A DNA stretch of 64,000 nucleotides from Verrucomicrobia subdivision 3 bacterium UBA693. Its GTDB lineage: Bacteria; Verrucomicrobiota; Verrucomicrobiia; Limisphaerales; UBA8199. The notes below the pieces were generated by a model. The model was not told where the DNA came from, searched no databases, and saw only the letters and a list, made by a program, of their open reading frames with translations. Made by a program: the position numbers and the translations under genes. Position 1 is the stretch's first letter, and each line of letters starts with the position of its first letter. The stretch lies in assembly GCA_002298785.1 (NCBI GenBank), contig DBMR01000011.1, positions 214,325 to 278,324 on the forward strand, written 5' to 3'. Of this stretch, positions 25,089 to 34,084 are shown one piece after another.

Positions 25089-27407
25089 ATGAATGCGACA
25101 ACCAGCAGTGGAGAGCCGCGCGAGCGCGCCGGGAACATCGCCCCGGCCGCCCCGCCTGCCAACCAGCGCCTGATAAAATTTAGAGTGGATGGCATGACCT
25201 GCGGGAATTGCGCGCGCTTTGTCGGCGAAGCCGCCCAGTCCGTCGCCGGCGTGAGCAGCGCCCAGGTGAACCTCGACGCGGCACTGCTAACGGTCCGCTG
25301 GCAGCCGGGCACCACCCCAAACTCCGAGGCTGTGATCCGATCCGTCACCGAGGCGGGTTATACCGTCGCCGTGGCCACCTCCACCGATGCCGAGCCTGGC
25401 AAGAGACTTTCCGGCTGGATCTGGACGCTCGGAGTCGGCCTGGCGGGCACGCTGCCCTTAATGGTGGGTGAATGGGTGTTTGGCCTCGGGATGGTCCCGT
25501 GGTTCCAATGGCTGTCCTTCCTGCTGGCGAGCCTCGTGCAAGTGCTGGCTGGCGCCCAGTTTTATCGCGGCGCCTGGAACCAGCTAAAAGTCCGGTCCTC
25601 GAACATGGACACGCTGGTCGCGCTGGGTTCCACGACGGCTTTTGCCTACAGCACCTGGGCGTTATTCAGCAACGCAGGCGGCCATTTGTACTTCATGGAA
25701 GCCGCAGCCATCATCACCCTCATCAGCGTGGGCCATTGGCTGGAATCCCGCGTGAGTGTCAAAGCCTCGAGCGCGCTGCGAAAGCTGCTGAACCTGGCGC
25801 CGCCGATGGCTTTGCGGCGCGAGGCCGATGACTCGGAGCGCCAAGTGACCGTGGCGGAACTTCAACCGGGTGATCTCGTGGTCCTGCGGCCGGGCGACCA
25901 CGTGCCGACCGACGGCCTGGTTGTCGAAGGCGCTTCGTCCGTCGATGAAGCCATGTTGACTGGCGAATCCACACCCGTGGACAAAACCAGCGCGGCGTTG
26001 CTCTATGCCGGCACGGTGAACCTGACGGGGCGGTTGATCATGAAGGTCACCGCCACCGGAGAAGACACCGCGCTCGCACGCATCATCGAGGCGGTGCAGC
26101 GCGCCCAAACCAGCCGCGCGAACATCCAACGCCTGGGTGACCGCGTGAGTAGCGTATTTGTCCCGATCGTGGTGGGCGTGGCGATGGGCGCCGCGTTGTG
26201 GTGGGGATTGGCCCCGGATTCCGCGCGGCAAGTTCATGAATGGCTGGCGCCGTGGTTGTGGGCTGCGCATCCCCCGGCCACCTCTCTGGCCGCCGCGTTT
26301 ATCATCGCCGCGGCGGTGCTGATTGTCGCCTGCCCTTGCGCCATGGGCCTGGCCACACCGGCGGCAATCATGGCCGGCGCCAACGCTGCGGCCGCCCACG
26401 GGATTTTGATTCGAGACGGTGTGGCGCTCGAAAAAGCCGGGCTGGTCACCGCGGTACTCTTCGACAAGACCGGCACCCTGACCATGGGCCAACCGGTGCT
26501 GCAAGCCTCGTGGAGCGCGCCGAAAGCCACCCGGGTCCAAGCCCTGGCCACGGCGCTGGCACGCCCTTCGGCCCACCCGGTAAGTCGCGCCGTCGCGGGG
26601 GAAAATGTCAGCACGGTCAACCTCGAGAATTGGCGGGAAATCGCAGGATCCGGAGTGAGTGCCGAAATCAATGGTGACTCGCGAGCACCGAGCCTGCTTC
26701 GGCTTGGGTCATTGCGCTGGCTCACGGAGAACCAGGTCGATCTGCGCGCCGGCGAGGCGTTCATTCAAACCTGGTCGGCCAAAGGCGCGACCATCGTCGG
26801 GCTGGCCGAGCGCGAATCGCTCCAGGGATTATTCGCCGTGCAGGACGCTCTGAAGACCGGCGCACGACAGGTGGTGACCGAGTTGCAGGGTGAAGGCATG
26901 GAAATCTACCTCGTCACCGGCGATCACCAACTCACGGCGAAAAGCATCGCCGCTGCCGCCGGCATTCCCGCCGATCACGTATTCGCGGAGGTACGGCCGG
27001 AGAACAAAGCGGCGCTGGTGGCTGAGCTGCAATCGAAGAATCAGCGCGTGGCGTTTGTGGGAGATGGGATCAATGATGCCCCGGCGTTGCAGCAGGCCGA
27101 CCTGGGCATTGCCGTCAGTCGCGCCAGTGACATCGCCCGCGAAGCGGCGGATATCATCTTGCTTAACTCGGAGATCGAGGCAGTGCCAGCCAGCCTCAAG
27201 CTGGCCCGCGCCACGTTGCGCACCATCAAACAAAACCTGTTCTGGGCGTTTTTCTATAACGCGGCGGGCATCCCCCTGGCCGCACTCGGCTTCATGAGCC
27301 CCGTTCTATGCGCCGCCGCCATGGGCTTCTCCGATATGATCGTCATCGGAAATGCCCTGCGGTTGCTGCGCTACCGGGTCCGAAGCGCCCAGACCCGGCA
27401 AGGTTGA
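25089..27407 (+). CDS. copA: Copper-translocating P1B-type ATPase
   Basis: 772 residues. An N-terminal heavy-metal-associated domain with GMTCGNCARF lies near 35-45. The A-domain has LTGESTPVDK. The ion-path motif IVACPCAMGLATP (CPC near residue 415) sits in a membrane helix and points to Cu+ or Ag+. The phosphorylation site is LFDKTGTLTMGQ with Asp near 458, the P1B HP motif is in SAHPVSRA, and the hinge is FVGDGINDAPALQQADLGIA. About eight membrane helices are expected. No CopY/CueR-type regulator or copper chaperone gene is adjacent. Its last 102 bases overlap the 3' end of uvrC on the other strand. Confidence 0.94.
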   Translation: MNATTSSGEPRERAGNIAPAAPPANQRLIKFRVDGMTCGNCARFVGEAAQSVAGVSSAQVNLDAALLTVRWQPGTTPNSEAVIRSVTEAGYTVAVATSTDAEPGKRLSGWIWTLGVGLAGTLPLMVGEWVFGLGMVPWFQWLSFLLASLVQVLAGAQFYRGAWNQLKVRSSNMDTLVALGSTTAFAYSTWALFSNAGGHLYFMEAAAIITLISVGHWLESRVSVKASSALRKLLNLAPPMALRREADDSERQVTVAELQPGDLVVLRPGDHVPTDGLVVEGASSVDEAMLTGESTPVDKTSAALLYAGTVNLTGRLIMKVTATGEDTALARIIEAVQRAQTSRANIQRLGDRVSSVFVPIVVGVAMGAALWWGLAPDSARQVHEWLAPWLWAAHPPATSLAAAFIIAAAVLIVACPCAMGLATPAAIMAGANAAAAHGILIRDGVALEKAGLVTAVLFDKTGTLTMGQPVLQASWSAPKATRVQALATALARPSAHPVSRAVAGENVSTVNLENWREIAGSGVSAEINGDSRAPSLLRLGSLRWLTENQVDLRAGEAFIQTWSAKGATIVGLAERESLQGLFAVQDALKTGARQVVTELQGEGMEIYLVTGDHQLTAKSIAAAAGIPADHVFAEVRPENKAALVAELQSKNQRVAFVGDGINDAPALQQADLGIAVSRASDIAREAADIILLNSEIEAVPASLKLARATLRTIKQNLFWAFFYNAAGIPLAALGFMSPVLCAAAMGFSDMIVIGNALRLLRYRVRSAQTRQG

Positions 27408-29129
27408 CTCCCCGGCCACACCCGGGGTGGAATCCTCGGGCGGCGCTTCGCGTTCGGGTTTGCTGACCGAGCGCGCCTCCAAAAACACTTTCAGTTCCGC
27501 GGCGGCTTTGCCGCCAAACCCGGGCACCTCGGCAATTTGCTCAACGGACGCCAATCGAATGCGCTGCACGGAGCCAAATTTCCGCAGCAACGCCGCTTTG
27601 CGCCGGTCCCCCAGGCCGGGGAATTCGTCCAGGATGCTTTCCGAAATCTTGCGCAGCCGCAACGAGGCGTTGTAGGTGTTGGCAAGACGATGCGATTCAT
27701 CGCGCACCCGCTGCAAAAGCTTCAAAGCCCCGCTCTCGTGTGACAGGCGGAGCGGTTCCTTGTGGTCCGGGCGATGAATCTCCTCGAACTCTTTCGCCAG
27801 GCCAATCACCACCAGGTGCTTCAAGCCCAGGCGCTCGAGCTCGCGGCAAGCGGCGCTGAGCTGTCCCTTGCCGCCATCGATCAGGATCAGGTCCGGCAGA
27901 TTCGAAGGCGCACGCTCCGCCGGGACCCCGGGAGCGCGACCCGCACGCGCGTCCATCGCCGCGGCATCCATCTGCGGCGTGGGCTTACCGCGACGGCGAC
28001 TGGCGGCGCTCACCTGGTCGATGACCTGCTGTAATTCCCCCGGCACGGCTTCGCCCGCATCCGCGGAGCCCGGGTCGGCCGCGCCCCGCCCAGCCGCCTC
28101 TTTCAATAACCGCGAGTAGCGGCGGCGGATCACCTCCGCCATCGAGGCGAAATCGTCCTGGCCCTCGACCGACTTGATCTTGAACCGTCGATAATTCGAA
28201 CGATCCGGGCGGCCGTTGCGGAAGCTGACCAGGGAAGCCACTTTGAACGTGCCGCTGATGTTCGAGATGTCGAAGCCTTCGATGCGAAGCGGAGGCGCCG
28301 GCAGCCCCAGCACCCGGCCCAATTCCGCCAGGTCCGCCTCGGGATCAATTGCCACCGGCAGGCTGTACGGCACCCGCTCAAACCGATGCACCTTGCGCGT
28401 CGTGCGTTTCAGGTCTTCGATCAAATCCCGGAGCTCCGCCGCCTTTTCAAATTCCTCCGCCGCGGCCGCCTGCTTCATCTGCGCTTCCAGTTGCCCCTGC
28501 ATCTCCTGGCATTGGCCATCCAAAAAATCGCACGCCGCCGTCACCTGCTGCAGGTATTGCTCGCGGCTCACGTTTTGAATGCACGGCGCCGTGCAGTACT
28601 TCAAATGGGCGTACAGGCAATGCTTGTAATCGCGCTCGGTGGGCGTCAGCGGCCGGCACCCGCGCAGATTATACTGGCGGCGCACCAGGGCCAGCGTGCC
28701 CCGCAACGCCCCGGAATTCGGAAACGGCCCGAAGTATCGCGCGCCATCCTCCTGCTTCAGTCGCGTGAGGACAAAACGCGGTATGGGATCCTGCAGATTG
28801 ATCTTCAACAGCAAAAAGCGTTTGTCATCCCGGAAGCTGACATTGTAGCGAGGATGAAATTCCTTGATGAGTTTGCTTTCCAGCAGCAAGGCCTCAGGTT
28901 CGCTCCGCACGACATGAAAATCAAAATCGTGGATCGCCTCGGTGAGCGCCCGGAATTTCAAATCCCATCCCATCCGCCGTGAGGGTTGAAAATACTGGCT
29001 CACCCGCTTGCGCAGGTCCCGCGCTTTCCCCACATAAATCACCGTGCCAAACCGGTCTTTCATCAGGTAAATCCCGGGCTTGTGCGGCAAGGTGCCCACT
29101 TTTTTTCGGATGTGGTCGGAAACGGACAT
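27306..29129 (-). CDS. uvrC: Excinuclease ABC subunit C
   Basis: 607 residues from the ATG at 29129 (MSVSDHIRKKV); a TTG-initiated extension of 13 codons is unlikely. UvrC makes both incisions in nucleotide excision repair. Present are the GIY-YIG nuclease (KPGIYLMKDRFGTVIYVGKA, about 14-33), the UVR segment AEEFEKAAELRDLIEDLKR, the RNase H-like C-terminal nuclease (EGFDISNISG, ILIDGGKGQLSAACREL) and a helix-hairpin-helix pair near the end. Two oddities: an Ala/Gly/Arg-rich insertion of roughly 60 residues just before NLPDLILIDGG, and a C-terminal extension of about 45 residues encoded antisense to the end of copA. Confidence 0.95.
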   Translation of the reverse strand: MSVSDHIRKKVGTLPHKPGIYLMKDRFGTVIYVGKARDLRKRVSQYFQPSRRMGWDLKFRALTEAIHDFDFHVVRSEPEALLLESKLIKEFHPRYNVSFRDDKRFLLLKINLQDPIPRFVLTRLKQEDGARYFGPFPNSGALRGTLALVRRQYNLRGCRPLTPTERDYKHCLYAHLKYCTAPCIQNVSREQYLQQVTAACDFLDGQCQEMQGQLEAQMKQAAAAEEFEKAAELRDLIEDLKRTTRKVHRFERVPYSLPVAIDPEADLAELGRVLGLPAPPLRIEGFDISNISGTFKVASLVSFRNGRPDRSNYRRFKIKSVEGQDDFASMAEVIRRRYSRLLKEAAGRGAADPGSADAGEAVPGELQQVIDQVSAASRRRGKPTPQMDAAAMDARAGRAPGVPAERAPSNLPDLILIDGGKGQLSAACRELERLGLKHLVVIGLAKEFEEIHRPDHKEPLRLSHESGALKLLQRVRDESHRLANTYNASLRLRKISESILDEFPGLGDRRKAALLRKFGSVQRIRLASVEQIAEVPGFGGKAAAELKVFLEARSVSKPEREAPPEDSTPGVAGESTLPGLGASDPVAQQPQGISDDDHIGEAHGGGA

Positions 29130-29247
29130 TCCACCGCTAAAGTAAGCTCGCCGCCCGGTGAGTGGCAAGGCGGGCAGCTCGGAATTCAGCCACTACGTGC
29201 CACACGGCCGTATTGCCCGAGATACAAAAACCGGGCAAAATGGTCGT

Positions 29248-31191
29248 ATGCGAGCGTCGCTAGCTTTTCGGAAGATTTTGACCACCGTGCTGCGGGCGGC
29301 CGGGATTCTGGGGTGTTGCTGCCTGGCGGTGATGTCGATCGGGGCGGCGGCAAAACCGACCGCCGTGCTGCTCGAGGCCGAGCAATTCCGCGAGTTGGGC
29401 GGCTGGGTGATCGACCAACAATTCATGGATCAGATGGGCTCCCCGTATTTGCTCGCACACGGACTCGGCGATCCCGTCCGGGATGCCGTCACGAGCGTGA
29501 CCTTCGGTCAATCGGGCAAAGTGCGGGTGTGGGTGCGAACGCGGGATTGGGTGGCGCCGTGGAAAGCCAAAGGCGCCCCGGGCCGATTTCAGGTGTTAAT
29601 CAATGGCAAGCCGCTCAAGACGATGTTCGGGACTGAAGGCGAACCGTGGCATTGGCAAGACGGCGGCACCGTGCGCGTGGGACGCACGGCGGAAATCGCT
29701 TTGCATGATCTGACCGGGTTCGAAGGCCGTTGCGATGCCATCCTGTTCTCCTTCGACCTCGCGTTTCGACCACCGCACGACGGACGGGGTTTGGCCGATT
29801 TTCGGCGCCGTACGCTGGGCTTATCCGAGCAACCGGAAGCGGCGGGCAACTACGATCTGGTGGTGGTCGGTGGCGGCATTGCTGGCAGCGCCGCAGCCAT
29901 CACCGCCGCGCGATCAGGACTGCAAGTCGCCCTGGTGCAGGATCGCCCGGTGCTGGGCGGGAATGGCAGCTCCGAAGTCCGCGTTTGGCCCGAAGGCAAA
30001 ATTCAACAACCACCCTACCCGCACATCGGCGATGTGGTGGCGGAAATGCTCACCCCCCGCGACGCGCGCTCCGGCAACGGCAAAGGAGCGGAAGTGTACG
30101 ATGATGAGCGCAAGCTGGCCTTGGCACGGGCCGAGCCCAACCTAAAACTGTTCCTCGAATGCCGCGTCAACGGTGTGGAAATCCAGAGCGGTAAAATCGT
30201 GGCTGTCATCGCCCAGGAGGTGCGCACCGCGCGCCGGGTGCGGCTCGCCGGCCGGTGGTTTTTGGACAGCACCGGGGATGCCGCCGTGGGTGCGCTGGCC
30301 GGCGCGGACCACGAAACCACGCGCGAGCAGCACATGGGGGCGAGCAACCTGTGGGGTGTCGAAGACACCGGCCAGCCGCAGTTTTTTCCGCAATGCGAGT
30401 GCAAGGACACCAACGCGCTGAATTGGGAGGCAACGGGCAGCGCTGCCACCGCTCCTTTCCCGCGCTGCCCCTGGGCCGTGGACTTGAGCCAGCGGGATTT
30501 CCCCGGCCGAAAAAAGGCCACCGGCCAATGGGCCCAGAACGGTCTGAACAGCCTCGGCGCATGGTTCTGGGAAAGCGGCTTCGACCGGGATCCCATCGCA
30601 GACGTCGAACGGATGCGGGACTTGAACCTGCGCGCGATGTATGGAGCATGGGATGTCTTAAAAAATGTGGACCACCTCTATCCCAACCATCGGTTGCGCT
30701 GGGCGGCTTACATCGCCGGCAAACGCGAATCCCGCCGCTTGCTCGGGGACGTGATCCTGACCGCGGATGATTTTCGGACGGGCCGGGTGTTCGAGGATGG
30801 GGCTTTCCCGTGTTCCTGGCATATTGATTTGCACACTCCGGAACCCGCCTTCCAGAAAGGCCACGAAGGGGAGGAATTCATCTCGCGCGCCACCACGGGA
30901 GCGGGTTACCAATATCGATCACCTTATTGGGCTCCGTACCGTACGCTTTACAGCCGCAATGTCGCCAACCTGTTCATGGCGGGCCGGGACATCAGCGTGA
31001 CGCACGACGCGCTGGGTGCGGTGCGCGTGATGCGCACCTGCGGGGCCATGGGCGAAATCGTGGGCCTGGCGGCTTCCCTGTGCAAACTGCATGACTGCGA
31101 GCCGCGCGCAGTTTACGAACGATACCTGCCGGAGTTGAAAGCGCTGATGCAACGCGGGGCGGGCAAACCAGATACCCGGCCCGCGCCTTGA
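29248..31191 (+). CDS. Exported FAD-dependent oxidoreductase (FAD_oxidored family)
   Basis: 647 residues from the ATG at 29248, the start that places a signal peptide first (MRASLAFRKILTTVLRAAG, then LGCCCLAVMSIGAAA). Residues 35-190 look like a beta-sandwich lead domain (LLEAEQFRELGGWVID, VRVWVRTRDWV). The FAD-binding Rossmann motif is DLVVVGGGIAGSAAAITAAR near 202-222, followed by PVLGGNGSSEVRVWPEG and GRWFLDSTGDAAVGALAGA, which are typical of PF12831 proteins once named 'xanthan lyase'. The end motif LFMAGRDISVTHDALGAVRV closes the FAD site. The substrate is unknown; such proteins are abundant in polysaccharide-degrading Verrucomicrobia and Planctomycetes. Confidence 0.88.
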   Translation: MRASLAFRKILTTVLRAAGILGCCCLAVMSIGAAAKPTAVLLEAEQFRELGGWVIDQQFMDQMGSPYLLAHGLGDPVRDAVTSVTFGQSGKVRVWVRTRDWVAPWKAKGAPGRFQVLINGKPLKTMFGTEGEPWHWQDGGTVRVGRTAEIALHDLTGFEGRCDAILFSFDLAFRPPHDGRGLADFRRRTLGLSEQPEAAGNYDLVVVGGGIAGSAAAITAARSGLQVALVQDRPVLGGNGSSEVRVWPEGKIQQPPYPHIGDVVAEMLTPRDARSGNGKGAEVYDDERKLALARAEPNLKLFLECRVNGVEIQSGKIVAVIAQEVRTARRVRLAGRWFLDSTGDAAVGALAGADHETTREQHMGASNLWGVEDTGQPQFFPQCECKDTNALNWEATGSAATAPFPRCPWAVDLSQRDFPGRKKATGQWAQNGLNSLGAWFWESGFDRDPIADVERMRDLNLRAMYGAWDVLKNVDHLYPNHRLRWAAYIAGKRESRRLLGDVILTADDFRTGRVFEDGAFPCSWHIDLHTPEPAFQKGHEGEEFISRATTGAGYQYRSPYWAPYRTLYSRNVANLFMAGRDISVTHDALGAVRVMRTCGAMGEIVGLAASLCKLHDCEPRAVYERYLPELKALMQRGAGKPDTRPAP

Positions 31192-31224
31192 CTTATCCAG
31201 CGCCGCACGGTGAACAACCCCGGC

Positions 31225-31253
31225 TTGACTTCCCCAACATGGTGGCTTCTATT
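31225..31253 (+). promoter_or_regulatory. Promoter of exported small protein gene
   Basis: TTGACT at 31225-31230 and TCTATT at 31248-31253, with a 17-base spacer. Predicted initiation falls at about 31260, the first base of the ATG, so the transcript may be leaderless. No Shine-Dalgarno is present in front of the ATG. Confidence 0.5.
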
Positions 31254-31259
31254 TTCTAT

Positions 31260-31631
31260 ATGAAGGTTTTAGCTGGATGCATCGCTTTCGGTCTGCTGGT
31301 GGGTTCGGCAGCGGCCCAATCCGCGGACACCACCACGCCGGCCGCCACCATTTCCTCGGGCGCAAAAACCAAATCCAGTGTCGAAGTCAGCGGCCCCCTG
31401 GTCGCCTCATTGAAATCCAAGAAAGTTTCCGAAGTCCCCAAGCGCTTTTTCCAGACCATCAATCCGTTCGCTCCGGTCAAACCCGAGGCGCGCGAAAAAC
31501 CGGCGGGCACCAGCACGCGGGCCTGGTCGGAAATCGTGGGCTGGGGTGGCGCGCAATCCGCCTTCCCCAACGAAGCCACCCATGAACCCCGGATGGTGCT
31601 GGTAAACGTCAGCAAACCGGAGCGGAAGTAA
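31260..31631 (+). CDS. Small exported protein of unknown function
   Basis: 123 residues from the ATG at 31260, giving a signal peptide MKVLAGCIAFGLLVGSAAAQ with likely cleavage after AAA or AQ. The frame is open upstream, overlapping the end of the oxidoreductase gene by 4 bases, but only this start gives an export signal. The mature part is Ser/Thr/Lys-rich, then KRFFQTINPFAPVKPE and a short WSEIVGWGGAQSAFP segment. No family is recognised. It converges with a lipoprotein gene after 25 bases. Confidence 0.7.
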   Translation: MKVLAGCIAFGLLVGSAAAQSADTTTPAATISSGAKTKSSVEVSGPLVASLKSKKVSEVPKRFFQTINPFAPVKPEAREKPAGTSTRAWSEIVGWGGAQSAFPNEATHEPRMVLVNVSKPERK

Positions 31632-31656
31632 CCGGACCCAAATTCCGGCTGCTGAT

Positions 31657-32034
31657 CTACTTATCCAAAATCCGGAGGGTTTGTTCCGCCGACATGAGGC
31701 TGTCCTGCTTCGGCTTGCCGAAGGCGCGGTAGTCGTAGTCCAGCTTGTAGCGGTAATGGATCAGGGAAGTGCCCGGCGGCACGGGGATCAGTCCTTCCCA
31801 CCGATTGGTCATCAACTGGGTGGGGCGCATCGGGTAAAAGTCGGTGCCCACCACGATTTGCGGGTTGATGGATTCCCAGCGCATGGTCTGCTGGCGGCTG
31901 GTGAGCGCGACTTCCACCGGATATAAATTGTTGGCATTCCGGGCCTGGCGCTCCGGGGCGAGATTGGTAAGCGTGGTGGCGCACCCGGCCAACAGCAAGG
32001 GCAAACTCATTAACGGCACCAGTTTCTTAAACAT
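31657..32034 (-). CDS. Small putative lipoprotein
   Basis: 125 residues from the ATG at 32034. MFKKLVPLMSLPLLLAGC ends in a lipobox (LAGC), so the protein is probably lipid-anchored. The mature part contains TTLTNLAPERQARNANNLYP, VEVALTSRQQTMRWESINPQ, FYPMRPTQLMTNRWEG and a beta-rich HYRYKLDYDYRAFGKP. It may be a small beta-domain envelope protein. No named family is recognised. A GATAAT about 25 bases before the ATG could be its -10 element. Confidence 0.7.
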   Translation of the reverse strand: MFKKLVPLMSLPLLLAGCATTLTNLAPERQARNANNLYPVEVALTSRQQTMRWESINPQIVVGTDFYPMRPTQLMTNRWEGLIPVPPGTSLIHYRYKLDYDYRAFGKPKQDSLMSAEQTLRILDK

Positions 32035-32159
32035 GGGGCCGAGCGTGGCAAACCCCATTATCCTTGTAAAGCGGCTTTTCTTGCTCCAGGATGGACTTTT
32101 GCGTTTGACCACTCCCCGGCAAGCGGGGTAGGGTTCGCATTCCTGATTTATATTAGACT

Positions 32160-33851
32160 ATGTTTGGGACCATTCGAAAGCATCAGACGTGGTTGTGGGC
32201 GATCATCATCACCCTCACCGTGATTAGTTTTGTCATTTTCTTCTCCCCTTACAGCCGGGTACAGGACAGCGCACGGGGCGGACGCTACGGCAGCGTGGAC
32301 GGCCGCCGGGTCTCCGAGGAGGCCTACGGCAGCGCCCAGCGGGAAGTTTACCTGCGTTATTTCTTCAGCGCCGGCAAATGGCCCGATGAAGACGCCCGCA
32401 AATCCGGGTTCGACCCGATGCGCGAGACCTACCAATGGCTGCTGCTGACCCAGAAGCAGGAGGATTTCGGGGTCAATATCAGCGCCGATGTGACGGCCCA
32501 GTTCGCCCGCGATATGCTGCGCCAGTTCGAGCGCATGGGCATCGGTTCCCCCGAGGTTTTCTTCAAGCAGGTATTGCAGCCCAGGGGCTTTCGGGTGGAT
32601 GATTTCGAGCGGTTTGTCCGGCATTACCTCGGCATCCAGGAATTGATCTCCGCCCTGGGCATGAGCGGCAAACTGGTCACGCCGGATGAGGCCAAGGGCC
32701 TGTACGTGCGCGAACACCAGGAAATCTCCGCCGCCGCCGCCGTGTTCTCCGTGTCCAACTTCCTCTCGAAGGTCACCATCGTCCCCGAGGCTTTGACCCA
32801 GTTCTACTCCAATCGCCTCTCCAATTACCGCATCCCGGAACGGGTTCAGGTTGATTACGTGAAGTTCAACGTAACCAATTTCATGGCGGCGGCGGAAGCA
32901 GAACTCTCCAAAACCAACCTCGCCGAGATCGTCGAGTCCAACGCGCGCCGCCTGGGTACCAATTACTATGGTGACGCCAAGAGCCCCGAGGAAAGCAAAG
33001 CGAAGATTCGCGAAGAAATCATCCGTTCCCGCGCTCTAATGCTGGCGCGTAAGAAGGCGGCTGATTTCGCCAGCCCGCTCTTCGATATGCAGCCGGTTGC
33101 GCCCGCAAACCTGCAGACTCTCGCCAAGAAGGAAGGCCTCACCGTTCAGTCCAGCAAACCTTTCAGCCGTGAAGACGGCCCGTCCGAGATCGAAGCCGGA
33201 CCGGACTTCACCAAGATCGCCTTCTCGCGGACTGCGGAAGAGCCGTTTTCCACCCCGATTCCGGGAATGGATGGGGTGTATGTATTCGCGGTAACCAAAC
33301 GTTTGGCCAGCGAGATTCCGAGCTTTGAACAGGTCAAGGACAAGGTCACCGGCGATTACCGTTATGCGCAGGGCGTCACCCTGGCACGCCAGGCGGGCCA
33401 GGCGTTTTATCCGCAGCTCACCAATGGCCTGGCGACCGGGAAGACCTTCGACGCGCTCTGCAAAGATGCACAAATCAAGCCGGTGGAAATCCCGCCCTTC
33501 AGCCTGAGCAGCCGCACCCTCGGAGAAGTCGAGGAACGCCTCAACCTGAACCAGGTGAAACAACTGGCGTTCAGCACCGAACCCGGCAAAGCTAGCGCTT
33601 TCCAGATGACCGCAGATGGCGGAGTCGTGGTGTTTGTTAAAGCCAAACTCCCGATCAACGAAGAAAAGATGAAAACCGATCTGACGTCGTTCGTGACCTA
33701 TGTGCGTCAGACCCGGCAGAACGAGGCTTTCAATGATTGGTTCCGGAAAGAGGCCGAACGCGCCCTCCGGGATACCCCGCTCTCCCAACCGCAGCAGACT
33801 CCGAATCAGCCGACGAAGGCGCCGAGCGCACCGCCCACCGCCAAGTCCTGA
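32160..33851 (+). CDS. PpiD/SurA-like membrane-anchored periplasmic chaperone
   Basis: 563 residues. An N-terminal membrane anchor (TWLWAIIITLTVISFVIFF, about 10-28) is followed by a SurA_N-type helical domain: DGRRVSEEAYGSAQREVYL, a residue 100-180 region with FFKQVLQPRGFRVDDFERFV, and VTPDEAKGLYVREHQEI. The central part, where PpiD carries a parvulin PPIase domain, has only a loosely similar stretch (DFTKIAFSRTAEEPFSTPI...GVYVFAVTKRL), so catalysis is doubtful and a holdase role is more likely. A short Pro/Gln-rich tail ends the protein. A TATATT at 32149-32154 lies six bases before the ATG. Confidence 0.8.
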   Translation: MFGTIRKHQTWLWAIIITLTVISFVIFFSPYSRVQDSARGGRYGSVDGRRVSEEAYGSAQREVYLRYFFSAGKWPDEDARKSGFDPMRETYQWLLLTQKQEDFGVNISADVTAQFARDMLRQFERMGIGSPEVFFKQVLQPRGFRVDDFERFVRHYLGIQELISALGMSGKLVTPDEAKGLYVREHQEISAAAAVFSVSNFLSKVTIVPEALTQFYSNRLSNYRIPERVQVDYVKFNVTNFMAAAEAELSKTNLAEIVESNARRLGTNYYGDAKSPEESKAKIREEIIRSRALMLARKKAADFASPLFDMQPVAPANLQTLAKKEGLTVQSSKPFSREDGPSEIEAGPDFTKIAFSRTAEEPFSTPIPGMDGVYVFAVTKRLASEIPSFEQVKDKVTGDYRYAQGVTLARQAGQAFYPQLTNGLATGKTFDALCKDAQIKPVEIPPFSLSSRTLGEVEERLNLNQVKQLAFSTEPGKASAFQMTADGGVVVFVKAKLPINEEKMKTDLTSFVTYVRQTRQNEAFNDWFRKEAERALRDTPLSQPQQTPNQPTKAPSAPPTAKS

Positions 33852-33892
33852 TCGTGGAGCACCGCCACCGCCCGGATAGCTACGTCAGCCCA

Positions 33893-34018
33893 GCAAGCGG
33901 TGTCATTGGAACTGGTGGTAACATTCCACCAGCCGAGACGAGTACCCACCGCTCTCGTCTCACCCGTGCACGACCGCATGGTGCTCCCTCTCCCGCGGGG
34001 AGGGTTTGGGGTGTGGGG
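33893..34018 (-). repeat. Dispersed hairpin repeat, copy A
   Basis: Reads on the - strand as the same element found at 42861-43000. Shared blocks include GGGAGAGGGAGC, CGGTCGTGCAC, GCGGTGGGTA and ACCACCAGTTCCAAT. Its hairpin arm is CCCTCTCCCGCGGGGAGGG on the + strand. It lies between the PpiD-like gene and the pseudouridine synthase gene. Confidence 0.75.
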
Positions 34019-34084
34019 ATTGACTGCCCCCCCGGCCAAGGGCCGCCTTGTTTTTTGCGCGCCGCCCCCTACCCTCTTATCATC

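Noticed and set aside
25662..26576. Open frame of 304 codons antisense to copA
   Set aside because: Low-complexity Arg/Gly/His composition; copA is unambiguous on the other strand.
33737..34084. In-frame upstream extension of the pseudouridine synthase gene
   Set aside because: It reads through the end of the PpiD-like gene and repeat copy A; the ATG at 34085 gives the normal family start.
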